62,929 nucleotides of DNA from an uncultured Clostridium sp. (GTDB lineage Bacteria; Bacillota; Clostridia; TANB77; CAG-508). The notes below the pieces were generated by a model. That model made no database searches, was not told where the DNA came from, and saw nothing but the letters and a program-made list of their open reading frames with translations. A program made the position numbers and the translations under genes. Below are positions 17,964-27,457 of this stretch, piece after piece. The stretch spans positions 1-62,929 of the forward strand of contig CAMMLF010000001.1 in the NCBI GenBank assembly GCA_946497585.1, in the 5' to 3' direction. Each line of letters opens with the position of its first letter. Positions within the stretch are counted from its first letter, which is position 1.

Positions 17964-18713
17964 ATGAGTAAAATAATAATTGTTGATAAGGATAATGAAT
18001 ATTCTATAAGAATGTTAAACTATATTTCTGTTAGAGACGAGAAAATTCATGTTTATAATATTTTGCCTAATATAAATGATGCTATATGTTTATTGAAAAA
18101 AAGGAGAATAGATTTAATTTTAATAGGCATAGAAAATCAAGTTGACTATGAGAATATTCGTAATAAGTTGATTAAAGCCAAGAATAATTCTAAAATTATT
18201 TTCTTGTATAAAAATAAAATAATGATAAAACTTAATAAATATAATAAAGGTGAATACTATTGTAAAGCAGAAAACCTAGAAGAATTGTATAATCTTATTA
18301 TCAGACTTTGTTTAGAAGAATCTATTTATGATGATAACATTAAGTCAATGGTACAAGAAGAATTGAAACATCTCAGATTTAATTTCAAATATGATGGTAC
18401 GTTATACTTAGAAGACGCAATAATATATGCTTATAAAAAACAAAATGAATACAATGATATAAATATAAAAAATGATATATATCCTATATTATCAAGAAAA
18501 TATAAGAAAAATATTAATTGTATTAAGACAAATATTATAAATGCTATTAATATAATGTACTTTGAATGTCCTGAAATGATTTTAAAAGAATACTTTAAGT
18601 ATGAGGTGGTGATAAAGCCGACTACTAAAAAAATTATAATTACAATAGCAAATAAGATAAAAAAATCCCCTCTTTACAATGACACAAAGAGGGATAAAAT
18701 CAAGAGAGCGTAA
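17964..18713 (+). CDS. Spo0A-like response regulator lacking the phosphoacceptor Asp
   Basis: 249 residues from ATG 17964 (gagg 6 bases upstream). Residues 1-110 form a receiver-like domain (IIIVDKDNEYSI). The phosphorylation strand reads IDLILIGIENQ, with no Asp where Spo0A has LDIIMP. Residues 125-235 align with the Spo0A DNA-binding domain (YLEDAIIYAYKKQ, IYPILSRKYKKNINCIKTNI, KPTTKKIIITIANKI). It could act as a phosphorylation-independent competitor or activator at 0A boxes, tying transfer to host sporulation state. A transcription hairpin lies inside its 3' end. Confidence 0.7.
   Translation: MSKIIIVDKDNEYSIRMLNYISVRDEKIHVYNILPNINDAICLLKKRRIDLILIGIENQVDYENIRNKLIKAKNNSKIIFLYKNKIMIKLNKYNKGEYYCKAENLEELYNLIIRLCLEESIYDDNIKSMVQEELKHLRFNFKYDGTLYLEDAIIYAYKKQNEYNDINIKNDIYPILSRKYKKNINCIKTNIINAINIMYFECPEMILKEYFKYEVVIKPTTKKIIITIANKIKKSPLYNDTKRDKIKRA
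18668..18693. terminator. Terminator hairpin inside coding sequence
   Basis: ccctcttt/aaagaggg stem (18668-18675, 18686-18693) within the last codons of the Spo0A-like gene, between it and the convergent gene at 18720. Confidence 0.55.
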
Positions 18714-18719
18714 AGTTAG

Positions 18720-19247
18720 TTACTGAACGTAAGAACGGAAGGAAATAATATCTGCTCTTCTGGAGGTAGATCCACCGTTGGCGGATTCAACCTCAAAGCA
18801 AATATAAACACGACGACCAGTAGAGCCAAGGTCAACTTGCCATTGAGCAAAAGAAGGATAGTCATATCCATTGCAGGTGTTGAACACATAAGTGTTAATA
18901 TACTGCCCGGTATAGTAATCCCTCAGTCGAACCGTCAAACGTATGGGACCACTACCAGTATCAGCTGCAGAGGTACGATATCCGATGCTAAGGGTGAGGT
19001 ATCTACCTGAAACCGTCTTCACAGGAGTAACATTGCTCCGAGTGAAGGAAAAATTGCCGATGTCGTACCATCCATAAGGAAGGGTTTCGACGCCAGCATA
19101 AGGAACGATTTCCTGGGTACTGGTTTGAACCACAGGAGTGACAGAGATGTCGGGCTCGGCAGCAAAAGCCGAGGCAGGGAAAGCTAGACATGCAAGTATC
19201 AAGATAGATAGAAGCATACTAGTAAACCGCGAAATTGTTTTTTCCAT
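18720..19247 (-). CDS. GC-richer secreted beta-rich protein with EIVPYA motif
   Basis: 175 residues from ATG 19247 (aaggag 7 bases upstream). Signal peptide (MLLSILILACLAFPASAFA|AE), a Thr/Val linker, the motif QEIVPYAG, then a beta-rich domain (RYLTLSIGYRT, IRLTVRLRDYYTG, RRVYICFEVES). Two in-frame CGG codons (plus-strand 19038-19040 and 19227-19229) read as Arg. Base composition is far above the neighbours. Shares EIVPYA with the gene at 34056, so they form one family. Function unknown; possible surface or bacteriocin-like factor. Confidence 0.68.
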   Translation of the reverse strand: MEKTISRFTSMLLSILILACLAFPASAFAAEPDISVTPVVQTSTQEIVPYAGVETLPYGWYDIGNFSFTRSNVTPVKTVSGRYLTLSIGYRTSAADTGSGPIRLTVRLRDYYTGQYINTYVFNTCNGYDYPSFAQWQVDLGSTGRRVYICFEVESANGGSTSRRADIISFRSYVQ

Positions 19248-19466
19248 AATGCTACTCCTTGCAATTCTAATAAAGTTCTCTTGATTTTTGTGGAATAATG
19301 TCAATAAAAACTATCACTATTCACACTTTCACAATACAAAAAGTATTGTAAGTATAATTATATATTAATTTCGAAAAAAGGTTGAAAAAAGGTAAAAAAG
19401 ATAAAAAATTATATAAAATAAAAACTAATAGATTGATTTTATCTATTAGTTTTCAGCGTGTTTTTA

Positions 19467-20579
19467 TTAATTTAATTCTAAAGTAATAACTATCTCTTTA
19501 CTTGAATCGATAGTATTCAATGTTAAGTGAAGATATAAAACTTGAGTTTTTTCACTATTAATTAAATCAAAAGTTTGCCAATGAGTAAATTTTCCACTTG
19601 TTTCATATATACTTCCAGAAGATTCAGAATTTGAGTTAACAGGATAATATTTATTGCCATAAGTATCCTCTAAATATTCATTTGTTACAAAACTATCCTT
19701 TAAGTTTAGCCCCCAAGAATAAAAATTTTCTTGATTAGAAACAGGAGAAACATTGGTCTCAAATTTTATATACATACCTGATGCAAAACTATAAGCTTCT
19801 ATAAGATTAATCGTAGTATCACTAATATCAGAAATGTGATATGAAGATGTTTCTCTATTGTAAAATTTCTCAGGAAGAGATACATCTATTATCCAATTTC
19901 CATTTAGAGTAACCAAGGAAGTACCAGCACCAAAATCAATTTCACTAAATTGTATTTTTAAATTTTTACTATTAGGGAATTTATCAGCAAAAATATTAAA
20001 TACAATAGTTAATTCAATCTTATTTTGGGTACTTAAATACATATTAATACCGCTATTTATATAATTATCATTAAAGTCTCCATAGTTATAATTTATTTTA
20101 TTATTATTTTTAAAACCTTCAAATGCATAATAATTACCACAATAAAGTATACGATTTTCATCATCAGTAATTAACATATTAGGAAAATTAATATCTTTAG
20201 TAAGTTCTGGACTGTATTCTTCAGGAAGAATTAGACTAAGAGTAAACGATATGTTTTTTTCATCCATTAAAATGTTATTAACTTTTGCCTTTACATTATT
20301 AGAATCGATATAATCAGCAGTTGAAGTAAAAATATATCCATCTTCAATTGCTTTGGTCATTCCATCATTATCATTAAATATGTTTCCTATAATATTTCTC
20401 GCAAAAACAACTCCAGCAAAAAGTGTAGTGATTGTGCAAGCTGTTGCAATTAGTTTATTAATAAATAAATGCTTTGGCTTTTGAGATTTTGATTGGAAAG
20501 CTGTGTTTATAGCATAATAATAAGAATTTGGAGCTTGAAGTTTAACTTTAAAATTATGTTCTAAATCATCATTCATCAT
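19467..20579 (-). CDS. DUF4179 membrane protein, probable anti-sigma factor
   Basis: 370 residues. A short cytoplasmic N-terminus (about 1-45), one membrane helix (IATACTITTLFAGVVFA), then a large extracellular beta domain as in DUF4179 proteins, which follow ECF sigma factors in Clostridia and are thought to hold them at the membrane. It starts 14 bases after the sigma gene stop and is co-transcribed with it. Native codon use. Confidence 0.75.
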   Translation of the reverse strand: MMNDDLEHNFKVKLQAPNSYYYAINTAFQSKSQKPKHLFINKLIATACTITTLFAGVVFARNIIGNIFNDNDGMTKAIEDGYIFTSTADYIDSNNVKAKVNNILMDEKNISFTLSLILPEEYSPELTKDINFPNMLITDDENRILYCGNYYAFEGFKNNNKINYNYGDFNDNYINSGINMYLSTQNKIELTIVFNIFADKFPNSKNLKIQFSEIDFGAGTSLVTLNGNWIIDVSLPEKFYNRETSSYHISDISDTTINLIEAYSFASGMYIKFETNVSPVSNQENFYSWGLNLKDSFVTNEYLEDTYGNKYYPVNSNSESSGSIYETSGKFTHWQTFDLINSEKTQVLYLHLTLNTIDSSKEIVITLELN

Positions 20580-20593
20580 TATTCACCTCTCTA

Positions 20594-21109
20594 TTAATTT
20601 TTATCAATAATTTTCTTTATTTTTAATTTACTTCGAGATATTTTTGTTTTTAAAGTATTTTCTTTTATATTCAACATCTTGCTAATATCTTTACAAGAAT
20701 ATCCCATTTCATAATATAAAATAAGTATATACCTCTCTAGATAATCTAAATCTTTAATTAAAATATAAAAGTCAATATTACATTCAATGCTATTTTCTTT
20801 AAAATCAATGATACTATTATTAATAAAATTATCATCATAATAGTAATCTAGTTTCTTTTTCTTCTTATATAATGCATTACACTTATTAATTAAAATTTTA
20901 ATTATCCAGCTCTTAAAATAATGAGGATATTTTAAGCGCTTAATTCCATAAAAGGCTGATATCATTGTCTCTTGAATAACATCATCAATATCTTCCTCAT
21001 TTGATAATCTCATTCTAGCTATTTTATAAAGTTCATCCTGCATACTTATAATTAGTTCAGTAAAAGCACTTTTATCCCCTTTTTTAGCTCTTTCAATTAG
21101 TTTTTCCAA
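20594..21109 (-). CDS. ECF-type RNA polymerase sigma factor
   Basis: 171 residues. Region 2 (AFTELIISMQDELYKIARMRLSNEEDIDDVIQ split over two helices, with KSWIIKILINKC) and region 4 (YEMGYSCKDISKMLNIKENTLKTKISRSK) are both clear. Directs RNA polymerase to stress-type promoters; likely controlled by the DUF4179 partner. Possible targets are the secreted-protein genes nearby, though no conserved -35 was identified. Confidence 0.85.
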   Translation of the reverse strand: MEKLIERAKKGDKSAFTELIISMQDELYKIARMRLSNEEDIDDVIQETMISAFYGIKRLKYPHYFKSWIIKILINKCNALYKKKKKLDYYYDDNFINNSIIDFKENSIECNIDFYILIKDLDYLERYILILYYEMGYSCKDISKMLNIKENTLKTKISRSKLKIKKIIDKN

Positions 21110-21362
21110 TGTTAGAATTCCCCCAATTTATTCTTTATACGTATATTGAATCTACTTATTAGAGTAAATTATACAATAAAAAAGTTTCAAAAAAATATAA
21201 AAAAATGAAAATAAACCCCCATCTTTTAGAGATAAGATAGTATATAATTTATGAAAGATTAAACATTAATTTAAAAATCAACAAAAAAACTAAAAAGCAT
21301 TATTTGATAAACAAAAATAGAGAACTGCAAATTATTAATGTAGTTCTCCGCTTTGACAAAGA

Positions 21363-21758
21363 TTAATGAAAAATTGAATTTACAGAGTTTGACAACTCAA
21401 CCAATTGTATTGTTTTATAAATTATGTAAGAAGAAAAAAATATAATTGTTAAAATAAAAAATATTAGCTTTCTTTGTTTTTCTTTTTTGCGTTCCAGTTC
21501 TTCTTCTATTCGTTTTAAAAGTTTATATTTTTCTACGTCATTCTCTAATATATCATCAACTGTAATATTAAATAATTTTGATATTTCTGAAATTTTATCT
21601 AAATCAGGTTCACTACTAGCAAGTTCCCATTTTGATACGGCTTGTCTGCTAACATTTAATATATCTGCTAAGTGCTGTTGTGTCCAACCATTTTTTTCTC
21701 TATATTTTTTTAGGTTTTTGGCAAAAATAATGCGACCACTTTTATCTTTTTGCTCCAA
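21363..21758 (-). CDS. XRE regulator with C-terminal membrane helix
   Basis: 131 residues. Helix-turn-helix at 10-65 (LKKYREKNGWTQQHLADIL, SRQAVSKWELASSEPDL), a charged helix, then one membrane segment (LIFFILTIIFFSSYIIYKTI). Membrane-tethered HTH regulators of this type are common in Clostridia. Strong ribosome site (ggaggtgag). Confidence 0.8.
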   Translation of the reverse strand: MEQKDKSGRIIFAKNLKKYREKNGWTQQHLADILNVSRQAVSKWELASSEPDLDKISEISKLFNITVDDILENDVEKYKLLKRIEEELERKKEKQRKLIFFILTIIFFSSYIIYKTIQLVELSNSVNSIFH

Positions 21759-21860
21759 ATCTCACCTCCTATTCTACCAGCTTCCACATTTATATTTCCC
21801 TACTTGAATATGTCGAATTAAAATTTAATATCCTATAATAATAGATATGAAAAATGGGAG

Positions 21861-22124
21861 GTGGTATCAATAAGTAATAGTATTAGAAATATTATCGGAG
21901 ATAATATTGTATACTTTAGGCTTAGAGCGGATTGGTCTCAAGAAAATTTAGCCGAACTCTTGGAAACAACTCCAGCTTACCTTAGTCAACTAGAAAACGG
22001 TAAAAGAAATATTACTGCGGATTATATACAAAAACTTGCAAAAGTTTTTAAAATAGAACCGTATCAATTACTAATTGAAAGACCACCATTAAAAAATAGA
22101 AGAATTGATAGAATAAAAAGTTAG
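21861..22124 (+). CDS. XRE-family repressor
   Basis: About 87 residues. The HTH is evident (FRLRADWSQENLAELLETT, AYLSQLENGKRNITADY). The start is uncertain: GTG 21861 directly abuts the gggag site, and an unusual downstream start is possible. Divergent from the membrane XRE gene; probably a lifestyle switch. Confidence 0.75.
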   Translation: MVSISNSIRNIIGDNIVYFRLRADWSQENLAELLETTPAYLSQLENGKRNITADYIQKLAKVFKIEPYQLLIERPPLKNRRIDRIKS

Positions 22125-22211
22125 AGATAGCTTTTTATTTTTTCTATTTTTTAAGATTGCAACTGGTCTACAACCCAGTTAATTATATATTTTTAAAATA
22201 TGTATGTCAAT

Positions 22212-22231
22212 AAAAAAAGGCCTTAGGCCTT
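22212..22231 (-). terminator. Terminator overlapping the stop of the XRE gene at 22230
   Basis: aaggcc/ggcctt stem with a three-base loop, followed on the minus strand by a T-run. Confidence 0.65.
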
Positions 22232-22430
22232 AATCTCTTAATTTTATAATATCTTCAGGCTTACAATTTAAGATTCTACAAGCCTTTTCTAATGTTTCAA
22301 ATCGAATCGATGTAGTTTCATTTTCTAATAGTTTAGTTATAGCTTTATAATCTCCTTGCATTTGCATTATAAACCAATACTTAGATTTATTTTTAGCTTT
22401 TAACAAATCTTTTATAGCAATATATATCAT
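22230..22430 (-). CDS. Cro/CI-type regulator
   Basis: 66 residues from ATG 22430 (gggag upstream). HTH pattern IAIKDLLKAKNKSKYWFI, then TSIRFETLEKACRILNCKPEDII as in small YozG-like regulators. Flanked by two similar 15-base motifs (22161-22175 and 22486-22500, aactgg-ctaca-ccc), possibly operator sites. Confidence 0.7.
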   Translation of the reverse strand: MIYIAIKDLLKAKNKSKYWFIMQMQGDYKAITKLLENETTSIRFETLEKACRILNCKPEDIIKLRD

Positions 22431-22638
22431 AATATAAAACTCTCCCAAATTTTATATTATTGTATGTTAAATCAACGCTTTTTATAACTGGGCTACACCC
22501 TAGACTGTGAAAAATTTATTAAATATGGGAATAAATAAAATTAATTAAAAATATGATGTATTAGGATTGCTTTTAGGAACTTTTGAAAATTGTTGATAAT
22601 AAAAATATAATAAGAATTAGAAATAAATTATTATAAAT

Positions 22639-22667
22639 ATAGCCTGATTTTTAATAAGACAGGCTAT
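22639..22667 (-). terminator. Terminator of the DNA-processing operon
   Basis: Stem atagcctg/caggctat (22639-22646, 22660-22667) just after the primase stop on the minus strand. Confidence 0.65.
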
Positions 22668-22674
22668 ATTTGTT

Positions 22675-23763
22675 TTAAGCAACTTTTTTTAATGTATTAT
22701 TAACATTAAAATTTTCATCAAAAAAATCTAAATTAAAAATTTCGTTATAATCAGTAATACTCTTACAGTCTAAGTTATAACCTAATGGCAATAAATCTCG
22801 AAATACGCGATTTATAATATAATCTAAATTATTGTTACAATTAGGTATTCTTACAATAAAAGTAATATTTCTAATATTAGTATTTTGTATTGAATTTAAA
22901 ATCATATATGAATTAGATATATTTTGAAAACTTATAACTGGTAAATTTAGCGCATCTTTTATAAGATGACCTAAAATGAAATTATCAGTCAAAATTACGC
23001 TTGATGTATTAGGTGTAATATTACTTTTCATTATATAATTTTTAGAAGATGTTCCATTTATTTTATTACTACTTGAAAACCAGATATCTTCAGTATTATT
23101 AAATGGTTTATCTAAATGTATAGAAAGACCTTGTATGAGTCCATCATCACTAAGTACTGGTACAAAAAAGCCACGATATTTACTAAAGCACCATTTAAAA
23201 TCCTCTTCTTGAAAAAAGCCCGGTATTCCTGCAAGATTATACTTTTTAGATAAAATATGAGATATTAACCTTCTTTTCACATAATTTTTAGGTGTAGTTT
23301 TGTATAAATTACCTTCAATAGAACTATTCAATAGCCCTAAACTTCTTAAATAATTTCTATGCTGTCCTTCTAATTTTAACATATTTAACAAATCTCTATA
23401 TACTTTATCTCTTAATTGTATATCCGCTAATAAATTGATTGGATTAATTTTAACTTCAACTCTATTTTGAGAATAGCATTCTCTGTCTAAAAGTTCTCTA
23501 TAAGCTTCTTGATTACTTAATTTCCTCATTCTAGCATATAAACCTATTGAATATCCTCCAGCACCACAGCGGCTACAACAATATTTATTAGTTTCAGCAT
23601 TTAACGATAGTGTGGGGATTTTACTGTTTTTATTATACCCACAAAATGGGCATATTGCTTTATACTCATATCCAGCATGTTCTACAATTTCTAAGCATAA
23701 GTGGTATGCTACATTCAAAATATTTATATGCTTTTTTACTTCCTGTTCATCTAAATAATTCAT
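22675..23763 (-). CDS. DnaG-like primase with CHC2 zinc finger
   Basis: 362 residues. N-terminal zinc ribbon CPFCGYN...CCSRCGAGG (about 39-70), typical of bacterial-type primases, with IGLYARM after it. The following region (GFFVPVLSDDGLIQGLSIHLDKP) matches the truncated TOPRIM-like part seen in plasmid and ICE primases. It lays primers for the transferred single strand or for element replication. Last gene of the minus-strand operon. Confidence 0.75.
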   Translation of the reverse strand: MNYLDEQEVKKHINILNVAYHLCLEIVEHAGYEYKAICPFCGYNKNSKIPTLSLNAETNKYCCSRCGAGGYSIGLYARMRKLSNQEAYRELLDRECYSQNRVEVKINPINLLADIQLRDKVYRDLLNMLKLEGQHRNYLRSLGLLNSSIEGNLYKTTPKNYVKRRLISHILSKKYNLAGIPGFFQEEDFKWCFSKYRGFFVPVLSDDGLIQGLSIHLDKPFNNTEDIWFSSSNKINGTSSKNYIMKSNITPNTSSVILTDNFILGHLIKDALNLPVISFQNISNSYMILNSIQNTNIRNITFIVRIPNCNNNLDYIINRVFRDLLPLGYNLDCKSITDYNEIFNLDFFDENFNVNNTLKKVA

Positions 23764-23785
23764 AATTTTAGGTATCCTTTCCTAC

Positions 23786-23953
23786 TTATTTTCTTTTCCA
23801 ATAATAAAAGAGCTCATCATTGCATTTAACAATAAACTCTTTCCTATTAATAAACTTTTTATTGTATTTTTTAAGAATTTCAACGAAACTAACCAAGTCC
23901 TCCCAATAAGGAGCGACTAACAGTAATTTTTCATTCTTATATAATTTAAACAT
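23786..23953 (-). CDS. Small hypothetical protein, 55 residues
   Basis: Start ATG 23953 has gaggagg upstream. Sequence begins MFKLYKNEKLLLVAPYWEDL; aromatic and basic. Family not recognised. It sits between primase and ArdC-like genes in one operon. Confidence 0.5.
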   Translation of the reverse strand: MFKLYKNEKLLLVAPYWEDLVSFVEILKKYNKKFINRKEFIVKCNDELFYYWKRK

Positions 23954-23963
23954 ATTTCCTCCT

Positions 23964-24815
23964 CTATGCAACAAGTTGGTTTTCTTTAATTTCAAACTCT
24001 TCAAGTTCTTTTATAAAATCGGTTGCACATTTTTTTATTTTTGAACCTAAATCAATTATGATTTTCGGATTTCCTTTTGCATATTGCGTTATGTAATTAA
24101 AACTGCACATAGAATTATCAAGACCAAAGTAATCTGCTACTATGTAAGCAACAGATTCAACAAAAATTTCTGATAAGTTTCTATCTACTTTATAATCAAA
24201 ATCATCATATAGACCATGCGTCAGCTCATGTAATAACACAGCTGTTTTAGCATCAATAGACATTCTTTTTTCTATTGATATTTCCTTATACTTAGGGCTA
24301 TAATAACCTTTTACACCCTGTTCAAGTTCTTTTTCATAAATAGGGAATTTACTAAATTGTTTTAATTTTTCAAAAAAAGAACCCATATTTTTACTATCAA
24401 GCATTTTAACTTCTAGTGGCATTGATTCTCCTATTGTTTGAGATATATCATATACATAAACTGATTTATAAGCAGTATAGTTGTAAGTTTGCGTCTCTTC
24501 AATTTCTTTACCATCTATAATTCTTTTCACAGTAGTTTTACCTTGAGCTGGCATACCTGCAGTTATTTGTATTCGCTTTGCGCCGTCTATTAATTCTCGA
24601 CCTAATCTTTTCCATTTAGCTTTTCCTGCAACATTTGTAGCATCTGGAAACTGACTAAATATAAGCACAGTATTATTAAAACTGTATTTAGTAAATTGAC
24701 TTTGAAATTTCAAAAACTTTTCATATTCTCCATTTTTTATTATTGTTAGTACATTATTAACAACCTTATCATATATTTCTTTAGCTTTTAATCTTCTATT
24801 GTATTTAGTATTCAT
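23964..24815 (-). CDS. ArdC-like antirestriction protein with metallopeptidase motif
   Basis: 283 residues. The N-terminal half (KFLKFQSQFTKYSFNNTVLI, KAKWKRLGRELIDGAKRIQI) is the ssDNA-binding ArdC_N type. The C-terminal half carries the zincin motif LLHELTHGL with a downstream Glu (SEIFVESVAYIVADYFG). Such proteins bind the incoming single strand and protect it from restriction on entry into a recipient. Confidence 0.75.
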   Translation of the reverse strand: MNTKYNRRLKAKEIYDKVVNNVLTIIKNGEYEKFLKFQSQFTKYSFNNTVLIFSQFPDATNVAGKAKWKRLGRELIDGAKRIQITAGMPAQGKTTVKRIIDGKEIEETQTYNYTAYKSVYVYDISQTIGESMPLEVKMLDSKNMGSFFEKLKQFSKFPIYEKELEQGVKGYYSPKYKEISIEKRMSIDAKTAVLLHELTHGLYDDFDYKVDRNLSEIFVESVAYIVADYFGLDNSMCSFNYITQYAKGNPKIIIDLGSKIKKCATDFIKELEEFEIKENQLVA

Positions 24816-24826
24816 TTTACCTCCTT

Positions 24827-26368
24827 TTAGGCAGCCATCTTTTTAAAATTATATTTGATGACTTTAATTTTTTGTTTTTTCTTATATTTTTCTTTTTGTT
24901 CTATGAAACTTCTAAAACCTAACCATTTGTCTATAAAATTATTTTGTTCATCTGTAAAATCTATACTATGATGAGGTAATTCCTTTTGAACAACATGATT
25001 ATTTTTATATTCAAGAGTAATGAAAGATTTATTAGGATTTAATAATTCTCGAATTAAGTATATTTCTGTTTCATTATTTATATAACGATGTAAATATGTG
25101 ACGACACAATTTTCTTGTTGTGTTCCTTCATCTTTTAAATCATCTATACTAGGTGCAGGAAAAATAATATATTTATCATCTTTATAAGTATATTTTGATA
25201 AATCTAAATATCGTAAATATGCTTTAAACTGTGTATCCATATCTTCATTTATTTTAATTTTCTTAGCAAATTTATCGTGCCATGCTATTAATTGATATGG
25301 AAATAATCTTTTTTTACTCTTTAAACTTATTCCCAATTTACTTGCCATTTCTAAATAATCTAAATATATATGTATATTTTTTATTCCTTTCTTATATTGC
25401 AAAAATTTTTTAAGGGAAGTATATTTACATATATTTTTTAGAGTATAAAAATTACCACTAAATTGTTCAACTGTTTTATAATCGTATAGAAATCCTTGTT
25501 TTTTCATAAAAGATAAGTAATTATAGTTAAAATGTCGATATTTTTGTATCAATTTCATATCCGGGATTTGTAACAGTTTAAGCAAAGAATAATCTCCATA
25601 ATCAATATTATTTTCAACCATAAATTTCAAAAATTTTTTAGGAACTCCAAATCGTTTAAGAAATCCACCTTTTTTGTTAAATCGTTTTGGATATTGTGAT
25701 AGTTTGTGAAGTCCCATTTTCCATAATATTTCAAAACTCTGATATGATGCGAGTTGCATTACCTCAAAATCTGTATACAAGTGATATTCCTTTTTAAATT
25801 CTTCCATCGGAGCATATTGTAGAGTTGTATTTTTGAATAATATATCTTTATTATAAGGATATATCGGCATATCATTTAATACTTTATTACCTGTATATAC
25901 ATGCCAATTTGTTACAGGATAATTATGCCATACTTTTTGATACCACATATAAAAAGAAACACTATCATTTATAATTATTCCAATATTAGGAATAAATCTT
26001 GCAAACTCTTGTAAATCGTGTTCAAAAGATCTTGTTGCGTGATTAAACTTAGATTCTATTTCAAAAACTCTTAGAACAATATTACCATCTACTTTGCTAT
26101 AAAAAGCAATATCTTTTTTATAAGTTATATTGCGTATATTACTGTTTCTAGTAAAGTATTTATTATTGCAATACGGACATTTTTCCCACTTATATACTGT
26201 TATTTTTTTATCGAAATATTTTTGACAATGAGTGCAAAATGCTTTATTTCCATATTTTAAAATAACATTGTGGTCTGCTAAGTTTTCTTTGACAAATGAA
26301 ATCCAATGTTTTGGTGTATTTCGATTATCAATTTTTTTCATAAGTATTTGTAATTTTTCTTTTGTCAT
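24827..26368 (-). CDS. pcfJ: PcfJ-family protein
   Basis: 513 residues. PcfJ (from pheromone plasmid pCF10) recurs with PcfK in Gram-positive conjugative elements; the exact biochemical role is unsettled. A zinc-ribbon-like N-terminus (CTHCQKYF, KCPYCNNKYF at about 45-70) precedes a long helical part. The C-terminal PcfJ core contains DEGTQQENCVVTYLHRYI and the IYLIRE strand. It overlaps pcfK by one base. Confidence 0.8.
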   Translation of the reverse strand: MTKEKLQILMKKIDNRNTPKHWISFVKENLADHNVILKYGNKAFCTHCQKYFDKKITVYKWEKCPYCNNKYFTRNSNIRNITYKKDIAFYSKVDGNIVLRVFEIESKFNHATRSFEHDLQEFARFIPNIGIIINDSVSFYMWYQKVWHNYPVTNWHVYTGNKVLNDMPIYPYNKDILFKNTTLQYAPMEEFKKEYHLYTDFEVMQLASYQSFEILWKMGLHKLSQYPKRFNKKGGFLKRFGVPKKFLKFMVENNIDYGDYSLLKLLQIPDMKLIQKYRHFNYNYLSFMKKQGFLYDYKTVEQFSGNFYTLKNICKYTSLKKFLQYKKGIKNIHIYLDYLEMASKLGISLKSKKRLFPYQLIAWHDKFAKKIKINEDMDTQFKAYLRYLDLSKYTYKDDKYIIFPAPSIDDLKDEGTQQENCVVTYLHRYINNETEIYLIRELLNPNKSFITLEYKNNHVVQKELPHHSIDFTDEQNNFIDKWLGFRSFIEQKEKYKKKQKIKVIKYNFKKMAA

Positions 26369-26778
26369 TATGCAACACCTCCAAACAAAGAGATTTGTGC
26401 TGTTTCTTTTTTCTTTTCTAAATTTTCTCTTGCCTTTTCTAATGAAACAACATTATTTTTAGAAATTTCTTTTTTAGAAGATGTTTTGGTTTTACTGTTA
26501 TTAGTATCTTTCTTTTCTATTTTTAGAAAGGAATTAGGCAATGAAAAATACATGACTGCCCACGCATATACCACTTCATTAGTAATATAATTCCAGCCGT
26601 TTTTCATATACTTTCTTGCTTTATCTTTTATAAATTTTGCCATTCCTTCAAGTGTTTTTTCTTCTTTTAGATAATCTTCTTCTATGTCTTCACGAGTTAA
26701 TAAGTATTCTACTGTTTGTACTAAAGCTTTGTCTTCTTGGTCTTTTACTTGTTCTTTTAACCTTTCAAAACCAGTCAT
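26368..26778 (-). CDS. pcfK: PcfK-like protein
   Basis: 136 residues. Helical core with FIKDKARKYMKNGWNYITNEVVYAW, typical of PcfK, then a Lys/Ser linker and a C-terminal helix (VVSLEKARENLEKK) ending QISLFGGVA. Position before pcfJ with a one-base overlap is diagnostic. Role in conjugation inferred from family. Confidence 0.78.
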   Translation of the reverse strand: MTGFERLKEQVKDQEDKALVQTVEYLLTREDIEEDYLKEEKTLEGMAKFIKDKARKYMKNGWNYITNEVVYAWAVMYFSLPNSFLKIEKKDTNNSKTKTSSKKEISKNNVVSLEKARENLEKKKETAQISLFGGVA

Positions 26779-27176
26779 TTCTTTTTTACCTCCATTTTTT
26801 TAAATCTTGTATATAAATCATCTTTGGATTCTCTTTCCATATATTTTTTGTAGTTTTGTAAGCCATATTTATTAATTTTTTCCTGTCTTTCTTTTTGCAC
26901 TGCAATTATTACATTTTCTAGTTCAGTAAAGTCATAAAAACGGCAAATAAGGCCATCTTTTATGATGACCTTATCTCCAAGATAGTCTTTTATTACATTA
27001 AATCTGTAACTATATTTCTTTTTGCCGGGATGGTCTGCTATTCTAATTCCACAAGAAAGTCCATAATCTAATTTTAGATAAATTGAACTTGTAGTATGTG
27101 AATTATATTTGTGAACAATAAATCCATTAGAAATTAATTTTTGAACTAGAATATCTGCTATTTCCTTACCGTTCAT
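26775..27176 (-). CDS. Hypothetical protein in the pcf operon
   Basis: 133 residues, alpha/beta at the N-terminus (IADILVQKLISNGFIVHKYN, YLKLDYGLSCGIRIADHPGK), basic helical end. Family not recognised. Overlaps pcfK by four bases, so it is translationally coupled. Confidence 0.5.
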   Translation of the reverse strand: MNGKEIADILVQKLISNGFIVHKYNSHTTSSIYLKLDYGLSCGIRIADHPGKKKYSYRFNVIKDYLGDKVIIKDGLICRFYDFTELENVIIAVQKERQEKINKYGLQNYKKYMERESKDDLYTRFKKMEVKKK

Positions 27177-27177
27177 A

Positions 27178-27456
27178 TTATGCAGCCTCTTGAGATATTA
27201 TTTTATTTTCTTCTAAATATTTTTGCTTGTCGATTTTTTCTGTAATCAATTTTAAACTGGCTTGCATAAATTCAACTTGAAATTCTGGAATATCTATAAC
27301 TGATACTCTTGCGATTTTTTCGCCGTAAGCTGTTGGAGCAACGACTAAATCGCCCACAGCTAAAGGAATTGCAGTGAAATAAGAATATGCTTTCCCACTA
27401 AATGTTTTAGGCTTGTATTTATCTTCATATTTTACACTTACTATATTTGTTACCAT
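27178..27456 (-). CDS. Small beta-rich hypothetical protein
   Basis: 92 residues from ATG 27456 (ggagg upstream). Contains KTFSGKAYSYFTAIPLAVGD and VAPTAYGEKIARVSVID, reading as a small beta barrel (SH3 or KOW-like). Possible nucleic-acid binding; not identified. Confidence 0.5.
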   Translation of the reverse strand: MVTNIVSVKYEDKYKPKTFSGKAYSYFTAIPLAVGDLVVAPTAYGEKIARVSVIDIPEFQVEFMQASLKLITEKIDKQKYLEENKIISQEAA

Positions 27457-27457
27457 A

